Below are positions 10,395 to 21,649 of a stretch of 64,000 nt of DNA, piece by piece. Origin of the DNA: Ceriagrion tenellum (lineage: Eukaryota > Arthropoda > Insecta > Odonata > Coenagrionidae); the NCBI GenBank assembly GCA_963169105.1, contig OY720633.1, forward strand, positions 158,983,780-159,047,779, in the 5' to 3' direction. Under the pieces are notes generated by a model. That model saw only the letters and a list, made by a program, of their open reading frames with translations. It searched no databases and had not been told where the DNA came from. Numbering within the stretch: the first letter of the stretch is position 1; each line of letters begins with the position of its first letter. Made by a program: the position numbers and the translations under genes.

Positions 10395-12161
10395 GACATA
10401 CTAGTAGAAACTTCGGAGTATGGACCAGTGCAAAAGGCTGGTAAAGGCAAAAGTACTGGTAATGGACCAGTGCAAAAGGGTACAGAAATTTTCTTTTATA
10501 GGGAGTAATAATGAATTACTCCATTGTTAGGTCAATGACATTCTATGTATCATATTTTGCAGCCACTAAAATAATTTTCAATCAACTTTTTTACTCATAA
10601 TTGCTCTCCTTTTACAAGCTTGTCTACACTATAGGGCCATTCTAGAATTACTTAAGATGATGTAGGGGGGTAAAGGGCCTTTGGCTCTTCTTAAAAATAC
10701 TGTCTCATATAGGAGTGTAAGGGGTCAAAGGTCATCTCAGGTAACACTTTATTTATTCATGAGATCAAAATTGTATCACTTTTTTATCATCATCGAATGA
10801 AAATATGTCATTTTTCATACTGTAAGCATTGCATAGTTTCCCTTAAGAAAACATTTGCCAAAGAGTAAGTAGATATCCAGTAAAAATACCAAAAATTAAA
10901 GAAAACAGCAGTTGTTACAAGGCCAAGGTTCAATATCTGAAGAGAACTCAGTGAGTTTAAATGCATTAATAAACACTTCGTCATATTTTTAATGGATTTA
11001 AAACACCTTCATACAAATTATGTAGACTTTATAATAATATAAAGAAGTAAGTATGCCTCGTCATCATTTTTGCTAATGTTCTTCATCTCGCTGCATACAG
11101 GAAATGAAATCTAGCATAGCAAAGAGGTTACCGTGTATTTCAAATCCAACAGATATATACTTCAGTCATCACAGAACATGTGTGTACTGTGCCATTTGGT
11201 CAGGACCCTGCCTACAGTGCCAGTATACCTTTGAGATAATGCTTGCAGTGGCTGAAATCTGGAAAAATTGCATTTACATACCTATATGTTGCTGAATAAT
11301 TCAAAAAGAACTGTGATCAATTCTATTTTGTATATTTATGATGAGTTTGCTGTATGTTTTAGAGTGTAAGGATTGGGTCAATGTAATATAGAAGGCTTTA
11401 GAGCTACGTATACCTAAATTATGCACAATAAAAATACAAAATGTGATATGATTATAATCACAAGAAAGCAGAACTGGTCCTTTCATTTCTAAAAATATTC
11501 TATACAAAGCCTAAGCCCTGATCAATGATTTCTTTATTTTATTCATTGATAAGAACACCAAAAGCAGCACAAAGGCCTTTTACATTGATGCATATGCATG
11601 TAGATACATACTTATAATGATTGCATTCATGAAATAAAACTTTCCAAGGTTTGAGTTCTGAGAAATAATAATATTATTGATTCTTCAGGAGGGATTTTAA
11701 AGCCACTTTGTAGATTGAACTGGAAGATTTTCTTTATTACAACCTAGATTTCAACACAACTGCCATAATCAAGTGAAGGCTATAACAATCAATAACATGC
11801 AATCCAGGTGGAAAGGGAAAGTTACCAAGGTGAAATATATCTAATACAATGGTTAAAATCAAGTTTGGCCTGGCCCGTGATACTAGCATTCAAAACAAAA
11901 TTAACAGCTGTTAACATGTTTGAGCTGTTAAGATGTTAACAGCTCAAACTAGTTTGAGGCTGGCAATATGGGATCCATTCATTGAGGATGGAAATTAACA
12001 CAGCTACGCATATACATTCAACTTATGGGGAAGATTTAGTTTTTAAGTAGTGGCAACACATAGTGTTGAGACTTAGGTGGTTATAAAGGGAATATTCAAG
12101 ATTATGAGTAGTTGGGCTCATTTCTCCCTTGATTGATCACTTCCATATTGCTAAGCCCAAG
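10395..12161. other. Downstream flank of the SKAP-like gene
   Basis: AT-rich DNA with no domain in any frame. A 17-bp segment, tggaccagtgcaaaagg, is repeated at about 10420 and 10465. AATAAA-type strings near 10382 could serve as a polyadenylation signal for the SKAP-like transcript. A perfect short hairpin is listed separately at 11918-11949. Confidence 0.4.
11918..11949. repeat. Perfect 14-bp inverted repeat, 4-nt loop
   Basis: The arms GTTTGAGCTGTTAA and TTAACAGCTCAAAC surround the loop gatg. A second partial palindrome, aacagctgtt, sits just upstream. It could form a cruciform or be a transposon footprint; no function is evident. Confidence 0.6.
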
Positions 12162-12166
12162 ACAAT

Positions 12167-12381
12167 TGTTGGGTATCTGTGATTGCGTCTCTTCATCTTT
12201 GTTGGTTTGCATTTCGTTATTCAATTGTTTTCGGGCACGGCCATGTTTTTGCAAGAGGGCTTCTCTCTCTGTCGTTGACCGTCATGTTGTGAAGAAGTGT
12301 GGACGGGTAGCTCCCGTCAAATAAACCTCTTGCAAGTTATCCAGAGCTTTAATCTGTGATCCCTCAAAAAGGAACCCAATA
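12167..12381 (+). repeat. LTR 1 (5' LTR) of Gypsy array
   Basis: It starts TGTTGGGTATCTG and ends GGAACCCAATA. It carries CpG sites and an extra CT pair that LTRs 2 and 3 lack, but its 3' quarter equals that of LTR 2. AATAAA is present near the end (gtcaaataaacctc). Confidence 0.85.
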
Positions 12382-14887
12382 AATTGGTGAAGAGGATGGG
12401 TCCATTAGGATTTGTGGGGACTACTCATCCACAGTGAATCCCAACTGCTTGCGAGACATTTACCCTCTACCTAACATTGATGAGTTGTTAGGAAAATTGA
12501 ATGGAGGGAAATTATTTGCTTTTTATTTATTTATTTGCTATTTATTTATTATAAAAATTTTGATCTGTCCCTAGCTTTCTAACAGATGACTGTGGACTCC
12601 GAGACAGCAAAAGTTTTAACACTGAACACCCAAAAGGGATTGTTTGAGGTCCACCGCTTGATCCGGAATTTTCCAGAGGACGATGGAAACCATCCTTGTA
12701 GGGCTTGAGGGTGTGGTTGTCTATTTAAATGACATCTTGGTGCAAGCTCCTTCATTGGAAGTGTTGTGGGACCGTGTGAGAGTGGTTCTTTCACGAGTTG
12801 ACACAGTAGGTCTTCGACTATGCCCAGAGAAATGCAAGTTTGGGGTCTGCGAGTTGGAGTGTGTGGGCTATCACATTAGTGCCAAAGGTATAGCTCCCAC
12901 ACCAGGTATAGTGAAGGCAATTTTATCGGCTCGAAAGCCAAGGGATGTGGACAGCCTTATGGTGTATTTGGCATTTATAAATTATTACGACAGATTTTTC
13001 CCCAATAAGTTGACCCATTTCCATTTATTGTATGATCTCCTGAAGAAGGATACCCCTTGGTGTTGGACAAAAGAACATGATAAGTGCATTGACTATGTGA
13101 AAGAAGTGGTGGGCAATGCAATTCTTGTACATTTTAATCCAGAGTTGCCATTTTGTTTTAGCATGTGATGCCTCTCCGTTTGGTATGGGAGCCATTATGT
13201 TATGTATATATGATGCCTGATGGCAGTGAAAGGCCAATTGCCTCTGGGTCTAGAACTTTGAAGACCGCTGAACACAATTATTCACATGTTGACAAAGAAG
13301 CAATTGCCATAGTTTTTGGTGTACAGAAATTTTTTATGTACCTTTGGGGGAGAAAATTCTGTGTTTCTACTGATAGTCAACCCATTGTTGGTACATTCAA
13401 TTCCAACAGGAAACAGCTTCCTAATGTACTCTCTCCAAGAGTACTTAGATGGTATTTGTACTTATCTAATTTTGACTACACATTGAAGTACAAGCCGGGG
13501 AGTAACCATGGCAATGCAGACTTCCTCAGCAGGATGCCATTAGAGGAAGATGCAGAAGAGATGTTTCAAGATCCTGCAGGAATATTATTGCTGAAGGAGG
13601 ATCCTCCTAACTCTCCACTCACAGCAGCTTCAATAACCGAGGCCACTGCTAAGGACCTGGTGCTATCCATGGTCATGAAGGGGGTTCAACATGGCTGGAG
13701 CTTTGCAGAGCTCTCATCGGTCCAGGAATGCACGAGGGGCCCAGCTGGGAGCCTGTCCATCATGAAGGGTTGCCTTCTACAGGGCACTAGGGAGGTAATA
13801 CCCCCAGTGTTGTGGCCAAAGGTTTTAGAGCTTCTGCATAAAGCTCAGCAAGGGATGATAAAAACAAAGGCTGTGGCCCGCAGCAATGTGTAGTGGCCGA
13901 AAATAGACTGACATTGAGGACATGATTCGGCAATGTCATGTTTGTGCTGTCTCTCAAAATAATCCTTCTAAGGCCCCAATCATTCCATGGAGTATACCAG
14001 AGAAGCCATGGTCCAGGCTTGACCTGGATTTTGCAGGCTCATTTAAAGGACACACTTTTTTGGTGTGTGTAGATGCTATGTCAAAGTGGGTGGAAGTGGC
14101 ATTCACCAATGGGTCATTTTCTTCTTCTATTTGTATCTCAAGTCTGTGTAAATGGTTTGCCACCCATGGGTTGCCAGATTTGATTGTCACTGACAATGGC
14201 CCTGCTTTTCTTGGACAGGAATTCAAAGATTTCTTGGAGGAAAATGGTATTGGGCACCACCTCACTCCGCCCTATCATCCAGCTTCCATTGGGCAAACCG
14301 ATCGAACTGTTTAAATGATAAAGAGGGTTTAGGGAAAATCCCTAGTACTGAGTGGGTTAGAGAGCTCCCCAGCATACTCCTCACCTTGAGGACCACTCCA
14401 TGTGCCACCACAGGGATAGCCCCCAGTGAGGCTTTAATAGGTCGCAGGCTGACAACTATATTGAATCGATTACACCCAGCTAGTTCCAACTTTGGTAACC
14501 AGGCAAAACAGACCACTCCCAAATGTAATTTCTCAATGGGAGACCCGGTTTACTACAGGGTTTTCAAAGGGGGGGGGGGAGCCTTTTTGGAATCCAGGGG
14601 TCATTGTAGGGGGTGAGCGGGCTAGAGTCATACAAATCTTGGGAGAGGTTTGTGATAGAGTGAACACAGGAGAATGAATCAGGTCAATCAGAACCCCCTC
14701 CTCTAGTTTCGAGATCTGAAGCTAGAGATGCCTATGTAGCACAAGATGACCATATGCTGGTGAGACTACGAGGCAGGGTTGAAGGTCCTCCAGCCTCAGA
14801 ATCCCACAGTGAGAGCTTGCGGCCAAGAAGGACTGTGAAGCCACCGGCATGCTTAAATGACTATGTTGTGGATTGATAGGGGGGGAT
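12382..14887 (+). pseudogene. Gypsy pol fragment, copy 1 (RT, RNase H, integrase)
   Basis: The RT palm is YLNDILVQ where families normally have YIDDIL or YVDDIL. It is preceded by an ATTT-rich insertion (about 12515-12560) and a small deletion. RNase H follows across a stop and frameshift (13165-13893; ACDASPFG in another frame, then IASGSRTLKTAEHNYSHVDKEA and STDSQPIVG). The integrase has a CHVC zinc remnant at 13934, then DLDFAG, DNGPAF and a stop just after GQTDRTV. The normal catalytic Glu context NGQAE has become GQTD. This copy cannot be active. Confidence 0.85.
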
Positions 14888-15100
14888 TGTTGGGTATCTG
14901 TGATTGTCTCTCTTCATCTTTATTGGTTTGCATTTCATTATTCAATTGTTTTTGGGCACGGCCATGCTTTTGCAAGAGGGCTTCTCTCTGTCATTGGCTG
15001 TCATGTTGTGAAGACGTGTGGACGGGTAGCTCCCGTCAAATAAACCTCTTGCAAGTTATCCAGAGCTTTAATCTGTGATCCCTCAAAAAGGAACCCAATA
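14888..15100 (+). repeat. LTR 2 (middle, chimeric LTR)
   Basis: Up to 15015 it matches LTR 3 at every base I compared. From 15048 to the end it matches LTR 1. The switch lies inside the 32-bp window 15016-15047, which is identical in all three. A polypurine tract (tagggggggat) precedes it. Confidence 0.9.
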
Positions 15101-17606
15101 AATTGGTGAAGAGGATGGGTCCATTAGGATTTGTGGGGACTACTCATCCACAGTGAATCCCAACTGCTTGCGAGACATTTACCCTCTACCTAACATTGAT
15201 GAGTTGTTAGGAAAATTGAATGGAGGGAAATTATTTGCTTTTTATTTATTTATTTGCTATTTATTTATTATAAAAATTTTGATCTGTCCCTAGCTTTCTA
15301 ACAGATGACTGTGGACTCCGAGACAGCAAAAGTTTTAACACTGAACACCCAAAAGGGATTGTTTGAGGTCCACCGCTTGATCCGGAATTTTCCAGAGGAC
15401 GATGGAAACCATCCTTGTAGGGCTTGAGGGTGTGGTTGTCTATTTAAATGACATCTTGGTGCAAGCTCCTTCATTGGAAGTGTTGTGGGACCGTGTGAGA
15501 GTGGTTCTTTCACGAGTTGACACAGTAGGTCTTCGACTATGCCCAGAGAAATGCAAGTTTGGGGTCTGCGAGTTGGAGTGTGTGGGCTATCACATTAGTG
15601 CCAAAGGTATAGCTCCCACACCAGGTATAGTGAAGGCAATTTTATCGGCTCGAAAGCCAAGGGATGTGGACAGCCTTATGGTGTATTTGGCATTTATAAA
15701 TTATTACGACAGATTTTTCCCCAATAAGTTGACCCATTTCCATTTATTGTATGATCTCCTGAAGAAGGATACCCCTTGGTGTTGGACAAAAGAACATGAT
15801 AAGTGCATTGACTATGTGAAAGAAGTGGTGGGCAATGCAATTCTTGTACATTTTAATCCAGAGTTGCCATTTTGTTTTAGCATGTGATGCCTCTCCGTTT
15901 GGTATGGGAGCCATTATGTTATGTATATATGATGCCTGATGGCAGTGAAAGGCCAATTGCCTCTGGGTCTAGAACTTTGAAGACCGCTGAACACAATTAT
16001 TCACATGTTGACAAAGAAGCAATTGCCATAGTTTTTGGTGTACAGAAATTTTTTATGTACCTTTGGGGGAGAAAATTCTGTGTTTCTACTGATAGTCAAC
16101 CCATTGTTGGTACATTCAATTCCAACAGGAAACAGCTTCCTAATGTACTCTCTCCAAGAGTACTTAGATGGTATTTGTACTTATCTAATTTTGACTACAC
16201 ATTGAAGTACAAGCCGGGGAGTAACCATGGCAATGCAGACTTCCTCAGCAGGATGCCATTAGAGGAAGATGCAGAAGAGATGTTTCAAGATCCTGCAGGA
16301 ATATTATTGCTGAAGGAGGATCCTCCTAACTCTCCACTCACAGCAGCTTCAATAACCGAGGCCACTGCTAAGGACCTGGTGCTATCCATGGTCATGAAGG
16401 GGGTTCAACATGGCTGGAGCTTTGCAGAGCTCTCATCGGTCCAGGAATGCACGAGGGGCCCAGCTGGGAGCCTGTCCATCATGAAGGGTTGCCTTCTACA
16501 GGGCACTAGGGAGGTAATACCCCCAGTGTTGTGGCCAAAGGTTTTAGAGCTTCTGCATAAAGCTCAGCAAGGGATGATAAAAACAAAGGCTGTGGCCCGC
16601 AGCAATGTGTAGTGGCCGAAAATAGACTGACATTGAGGACATGATTCGGCAATGTCATGTTTGTGCTGTCTCTCAAAATAATCCTTCTAAGGCCCCAATC
16701 ATTCCATGGAGTATACCAGAGAAGCCATGGTCCAGGCTTGACCTGGATTTTGCAGGCTCATTTAAAGGACACACTTTTTTGGTGTGTGTAGATGCTATGT
16801 CAAAGTGGGTGGAAGTGGCATTCACCAATGGGTCATTTTCTTCTTCTATTTGTATCTCAAGTCTGTGTAAATGGTTTGCCACCCATGGGTTGCCAGATTT
16901 GATTGTCACTGACAATGGCCCTGCTTTTCTTGGACAGGAATTCAAAGATTTCTTGGAGGAAAATGGTATTGGGCACCACCTCACTCCGCCCTATCATCCA
17001 GCTTCCATTGGGCAAACCGATCGAACTGTTTAAATGATAAAGAGGGTTTAGGGAAAATCCCTAGTACTGAGTGGGTTAGAGAGCTCCCCAGCATACTCCT
17101 CACCTTGAGGACCACTCCATGTGCCACCACAGGGATAGCCCCCAGTGAGGCTTTAATAGGTCGCAGGCTGACAACTATATTGAATCGATTACACCCAGCT
17201 AGTTCCAACTTTGGTAACCAGGCAAAACAGACCACTCCCAAATGTAATTTCTCAATGGGAGACCCGGTTTACTACAGGGTTTTCAAAGGGGGGGGGGGAG
17301 CCTTTTTGGAATCCAGGGGTCATTGTAGGGGGTGAGCGGGCTAGAGTCATACAAATCTTGGGAGAGGTTTGTGATAGAGTGAACACAGGAGAATGAATCA
17401 GGTCAATCAGAACCCCCTCCTCTAGTTTCGAGATCTGAAGCTAGAGATGCCTATGTAGCACAAGATGACCATATGCTGGTGAGACTACGAGGCAGGGTTG
17501 AAGGTCCTCCAGCCTCAGAATCCCACAGTGAGAGCTTGCGGCCAAGAAGGACTGTGAAGCCACCGGCATGCTTAAATGACTATGTTGTGGATTGATAGGG
17601 GGGGAT
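15101..17606 (+). pseudogene. Gypsy pol fragment, copy 2, identical to copy 1
   Basis: It has the same order, the same stops and the same frameshifts as copy 1, displaced by exactly 2719 bp: RT at 15402-15887, RNase H at 15884-16612, integrase at 16641-17033. Sharing every defect shows that it arose by duplication of an already dead element, not by a new insertion. Confidence 0.85.
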
Positions 17607-17819
17607 TGTTGGGTATCTGTGATTGTCTCTCTTCATCTTTATTGGTTTGCATTTCATTATTCAATTGTTTTTGGGCACGGCCATGCTTTTGCAAGAGGGC
17701 TTCTCTCTGTCATTGGCTGTCATGTTGTGAAGACGTGTGGACGGGTAGCTCCCGTCAAATAAACCTGTTGCAAGGTATCCCAGGTTTTAATCCGAGATCC
17801 CTCAAAAAGGAACCCAAAA
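17607..17819 (+). repeat. LTR 3 (3' LTR) of Gypsy array
   Basis: Same start as the others, but its 3' quarter differs (cctgttgcaaggtatcccagg) and it ends AACCCAAAA. It is preceded by the same polypurine tract as LTR 2. It differs from LTR 1 at about 20 bases by eye count. Confidence 0.85.
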
Positions 17820-18614
17820 ACAAATACCTTAATTTGTGTACCATTGAGATCAACATGAAGACCTTTCACATTGGCTCATAAAACTGATAAATAAGAAAGT
17901 AAAAATAAAAAAATGACATGAGTCACCAACAATTGCAAATATGTTGATTACACAATAAAATGGATACACGCCAAGTATCCATTACACAATACATGGATAT
18001 ATTTCAAATTCTGTTGGCCCGGTCCATGGAAAACCTGATGACAGGCTTAGCCTCTTGTGATTCCAGGGACATACAGGTCAACAGAATCGTCCAAAATGCA
18101 AAAGATGCCAATCAGCAACAGTTGTCAAAGTGGCTCCTTTGAAAACTAACCGTTCCTCTTTCTAAATTCTTTCCAGTATTGCTAGAAATATTTCATCCCT
18201 AAAATATTTCTGAATGTCAGGACCAAGAAAAAAGTTTTGCTTCAGACAATGTTGCAAACTTTTCATAAATATTTCAAACATATTATTTTTGACTTAACCT
18301 TCAGAATTGTTTCAATAACCCCAACTCAATATGAAGAGGAGGTAGGAAGAATTCTTTGCACTAACCAAACTATTTTAAATTACATTTTTGCATTGATCAA
18401 GGAAATAGCTTTAAAAATACCACATATGACCCGTCCATGATCATGGTCTTTTATTTTAGTGAGAGAAAAAATGGTTGTCATAGCACTTCTTCATATGCAT
18501 TGAATAATCTACAACTAATAACTCACACTTGTTGCCATTTACGGTTGAGGTTAACTATAGTTGAGGAGAAGCACTGGTTTGAGGGTTTTTCTGTACAAGT
18601 CAATGAAGTCTCCA
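17820..18614. other. Intergenic, one unassigned open frame
   Basis: A 60-codon frame at 17960-18142 (+), ending ...ANQQQLSKWLL, has balanced codon use but no family I recognise. The rest is AT-rich and featureless. Confidence 0.3.
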
Positions 18615-18850
18615 CTTGTTCACATCATTCTGTACATTAAACTTCCCCAACAAACCAGGAATGTTGCAACACTACTAAATTCTAAGGTCTACTGTATCCA
18701 TCAGTGTCTTATTGACCATGTATGGCTATGATCGTGTACTTGCTCACATCATTGTGTACATAAACTTCCCCAACAAACCAGGAATGTTGCAACACTACTA
18801 AATACTAAGGTCTACTGTATCCATCAGTGTCTTATTGACCATGTATTATG
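18615..18850. repeat. Tandem duplication, unit offset 124 bp
   Basis: The segment cacatcatt...ttccccaacaaaccagg...cttattgaccatgtat occurs twice, from 18621 and from 18745, with few differences. The second copy runs straight into the LINE frame at 18835. The first breaks off at the same point, so part of a LINE was probably duplicated locally. Confidence 0.75.
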
Positions 18851-19450
18851 GCGAGTTTTACTCAAGGATAAGGCCTGATATTGTATTTTGGGGGTCCTCC
18901 AGTCATGCTACTAAGATATTCATAATCCAGAAAAGGATTGTTCAGCTAATCGCTAAAGAGCGATATCGGGCTCATTGTCGCCCAATATTTAGGAAATTGG
19001 GAATTCTTCCCCTTCCATACTTGTATATCTTATCAGTAGTCACCTGGGTCAAGTGTGATTATTTTGATGCTGTAAAGAACTCAGATATGCATAGTTATGA
19101 TACCAGAGGTAATAGGAATTTCCACATCCCATATGTTAGGACTAAAGGAGCTTCAATGGCACCCAAAACCATGGGGTTGAGAATTTTCAACAAGCTGCCT
19201 GATGACCTTAAAGTAATTGATTCAAAATCTGTATTTGTGAAGAGAGTAAAGGCTTTCCTGTGTGAAAAGCTTTTTTATTCTGTGAATGAATTTTTAATAC
19301 TACTTGATTTGTGACTTGTGAGATTCTTTGAATTCTTGCCTTGTAACTCTTGTGTACTATATGATTGTATATTTTGGCATGCCTTATATCATGCAATTTT
19401 ATTGTAAAGGATCATAGAGGCAAATAAATATTACCACTATTATTATTACT
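18735..19450 (+). mobile_element. LINE 3' fragment
   Basis: The frame YYGEFYSRIRPDIVFWGSSS followed by HATKIFIIQKR, NSDMHSYDTRGN and AFLCEKLFYSVNEF is the C-terminal region of the same LINE type as at 3440-5532. The 3' end reads gaggcaaataaatatt with an ATT microsatellite, parallel to the tail at 5510-5530. The RT core is absent. Confidence 0.75.
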
Positions 19451-19868
19451 AATTAAACAAGGGTGCCTTCCACAGTAAAGTATAAAGTGAACTCTTGTTC
19501 TCACCTTCTGTATCACAAAAAAGACATTCTAGGGACCAAAACTTTGTTTTCCTTCAACCTGATCAATCACTAAGAAGACTGACATCTCTTCATCTAATTA
19601 TTCAGTTTATTACATTTTAAATCTACGGGCTCATTGCAGTATACAACATCTTGAAAGTCTCAATGAGAATCTGAGCCATAATTCTCAGAGATTTCAGGAG
19701 AATCTAGTTTATAGGGGTACGGGTAGGCCTGGTCTATGAGTTACAGAGCATTTGGCTGATTTCAAATTTGGATAAGAAATTACCTCTTTATCTAAGATTC
19801 AAGCAACAACCAATAACACAAGCAAAAATTACAGTTATCACCGTTATTTTAGGTACTCTTCAACTCAC
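19451..19868. other. Intergenic, nothing recognised
   Basis: AT-rich sequence between the LINE 3' end and the possible divergent exon. No supported feature. Confidence 0.35.
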
Positions 19869-19947
19869 CTGTGTCCCAAAACGCAAACAGATTGAAATCT
19901 GCCTTTTTCGTGACTTTATCCTTCCTTGAAATGAATAAATCATCCAT
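19869..19947 (-). CDS. Possible first coding exon of a divergent gene
   Basis: On the minus strand an ATG at 19947 opens MDDLFISRKDKVTKKADFNL then FAFWDT, ending at a strong donor (G|gtgagt, 19868-19863). Composition and codon use look coding. Its start lies about 560 bp from the CKS1 start, head to head, so both could share a promoter. I do not recognise the protein and could not find the next exon, which would lie at lower coordinates past the transposons. It may be spurious. Confidence 0.3.
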
Positions 19948-20299
19948 CCGGAATACAGCCACCCGTACATTTTAAATTATGCTCCTCGCATAAACCCACA
20001 ATTATGCTTCTCCCACACACAAATAATAATAAGCAATAACACCAACCCATTTTCTTGTTTTCACTACAGCCTCTTATTTACTATGCCTTCCACCATGTCC
20101 TTTCCCCGAGAGCAAGGGTGGTAACGAGCCATAATCGTGATAGCCAGCAGCATAATATAACATGCTAAATCAAATATGTACGGGTCTTGGATTTAGAGTG
20201 TAAATCATACATGCCGACGAAATTTAGAGTAAAAAAATACATAACAGAGGAAATCAACATAAAACCTATACTATGACCAAGCTTCTGTATTCATGGCCT

Positions 20300-20506
20300 C
20301 GGACGTCACGGACTTTCATAACGATCAAGGCGGATCAAGGCTTTGATTTTCAAGATACCGCCTCGCTCGCCCTAGCAACACGCAATTGTTTTTCACGCTA
20401 GTCACTTGTAAACTAAACAATCGGCGGGAAATAAAGGGAACCTGTTGCTGTTGGCTGCTGATTGGGTTATGTTGTGAAAGTTTTCTCGTCAATTTCATGG
20501 ACAAAG
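20300..20506 (+). promoter_or_regulatory. CKS1 promoter with E2F-like and CCAAT sites
   Basis: GGCGGGAA at 20423-20430 fits the E2F consensus. GATTGG at about 20459-20464 is an inverted CCAAT (NF-Y) site. Both lie within 90 bp of the CKS1 ATG. The pairing is typical of cell-cycle promoters in animals, which fits the gene. A GACGTCAC string further up (about 20303) could be a CRE. I see no TATA box. Confidence 0.5.
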
Positions 20507-20565
20507 ATGCCAGTAGATGAAATATTTTACTCTGACAAGTACCAGGACGATCTTTACGAGTACAG
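20507..20565 (+). CDS. Cks1: CKS1 exon 1
   Basis: It holds the start ATG and 19 codons plus two bases of an Arg codon; the donor is AG|gtactg. The ATG is chosen because the downstream sequence matches the CKS N-terminus at once. Confidence 0.93.
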
Positions 20566-21503
20566 GTACTGTAAGCGTTAATTTTCGCCGAGATTTACTC
20601 GTCATATTCGAAAATGCTGGTAACGTTTGACTTTGGCAATCCTTCGATTGGGCTTTCGTGGTATTATTTCGATTAAAATTGCGTATATTGTCCGGTAGTT
20701 GTTATTTAAACATGTTTGTAAAAATATAAATATTTGCCTATCACGCATACTTTATGCTTTAATGTTGTTAGGAGAGTTAGTAATCTTTGCTAACGTCCCT
20801 TGTATTGGCAACTTATGAAAGAATACAATTGATCCTAGGTCGTACTGTACTACTTCATATGTTTCGCATGTCGGATCGACGATGTAGCATGAGTTAGCCA
20901 TTATCATGTATGGGTTGGCCGACTTAGCTTATATTAATCCTCTTTGGTGGTGGGTCTTATCAGTTGAAATTTACCTTCTATGGCGAATTACTGAGATTTA
21001 TTACCTGGACGTAATGGATTGGAATGTTTTTCGATTGTTTTGCCAATTCTGCCGATGTTGTTTTCAGCAGTGCACTAATTCAATTATTTTCACCTGGTTA
21101 AGGAAATCATGTTAAACGTATCAGTTTGGAGTTCACGTAATTGCATTTGTGTCATTAGTTTTCCCCTTGATTAGTTCATCTTGTGGCATTTTATTCAATT
21201 GTTAATTCTAGGCATGTCATTCTGCCGGCGGACATCGCACGCCATGTCCCAAAATCTCATCTTATGACAGAGACGGAATGGCGTAATCTGGGAGTTCAAC
21301 AAAGTCCTGGGTGGATCCATTACATGATGCATACTCCAGGTAATATCTAATTCATGTCCCGTTAAAGTTTTTCGTTCGTAATTCCCTGAACTAATCATGA
21401 AATCCTTTTGCAATTTATAGAACCCCACGTTTTACTCTTTCGCCGACGACGGACGGACCTACCTAGTGTGCCGAGCGAATCGCGCCAACCAATTCAGTGT
21501 TGA
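20507..21503 (+). CDS. Cks1: Cyclin-dependent kinases regulatory subunit (CKS1), complete, 3 exons
   Basis: Exons 20507-20565, 21212-21339 and 21421-21503 join to 270 nt, 89 residues plus stop. The protein opens MPVDEIFYSDKYQDDLYEYR, continues HVILPADIARHVPKSHLMTE and TEWRNLGVQQSPGWIHYMMH, then TPEPHVLLFRRR. It shows the CKS family hallmarks: the YSDKY start, WRxLGVQQSxGW, and the HxPEPHVLLFRR segment that takes part in strand exchange. CKS proteins bind CDK1/CDK2, recognise phosphorylated sites and, for CKS1, act as the SKP2 cofactor. Junctions are phase 2 and phase 1, with gtactg/ctag and gtaata/atag borders. The C-terminal tail of about 20 residues is variable in this family. AATAAA at 21631 is a likely polyadenylation signal. 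Confidence 0.95.
21212..21339 (+). CDS. Cks1: CKS1 exon 2
   Basis: It starts after ttaattctag, completes Arg, and carries the central CKS core to HTP plus the first base of Glu. The donor is G|gtaata. Confidence 0.93.
21421..21503 (+). CDS. Cks1: CKS1 exon 3
   Basis: It starts after caatttatag and encodes EPHVLLFRRRRTDLPS to the TGA at 21501-21503. Confidence 0.93.
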
Positions 21504-21649
21504 TAAGTTTCTTTTCATTTTGTTCTGTTGCACATCTTTATTGAGGACAATTATACTTGTTGACTGTAACTTTTGGTAATTAAACATGTAAGTTTTATAT
21601 TATCTGCATTTTTCAACTTTTGCCAGCTTCAATAAATGATCATAAAATT

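Larger units (their letters stand above)
12167..17819 (+). mobile_element. Tandem Ty3/Gypsy array: LTR-int-LTR-int-LTR
   Basis: Three LTRs of about 213-215 bp (12167, 14888, 17607) separate two internal regions of 2506 bp. All reading frames of the two internal copies are identical, and I saw no base difference while reading. Each internal region begins in the middle of the reverse transcriptase (SIRICGDYSSTVNPN) immediately after the LTR, so gag, protease and the start of RT are deleted. RNase H and integrase follow, broken by stops. A possible degenerate target duplication is ACAAT (12162-12166) against ACAAA (17820-17824). The elements are dead and non-autonomous. Confidence 0.9.

Noticed and set aside
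12167..17819. Two independent Gypsy insertions
   Set aside because: Shared middle LTR, identical internal defects and chimeric LTR 2 point to duplication of one insertion.
17960..18142. Small host gene or exon
   Set aside because: No start context, splice signals or family similarity that I can support.
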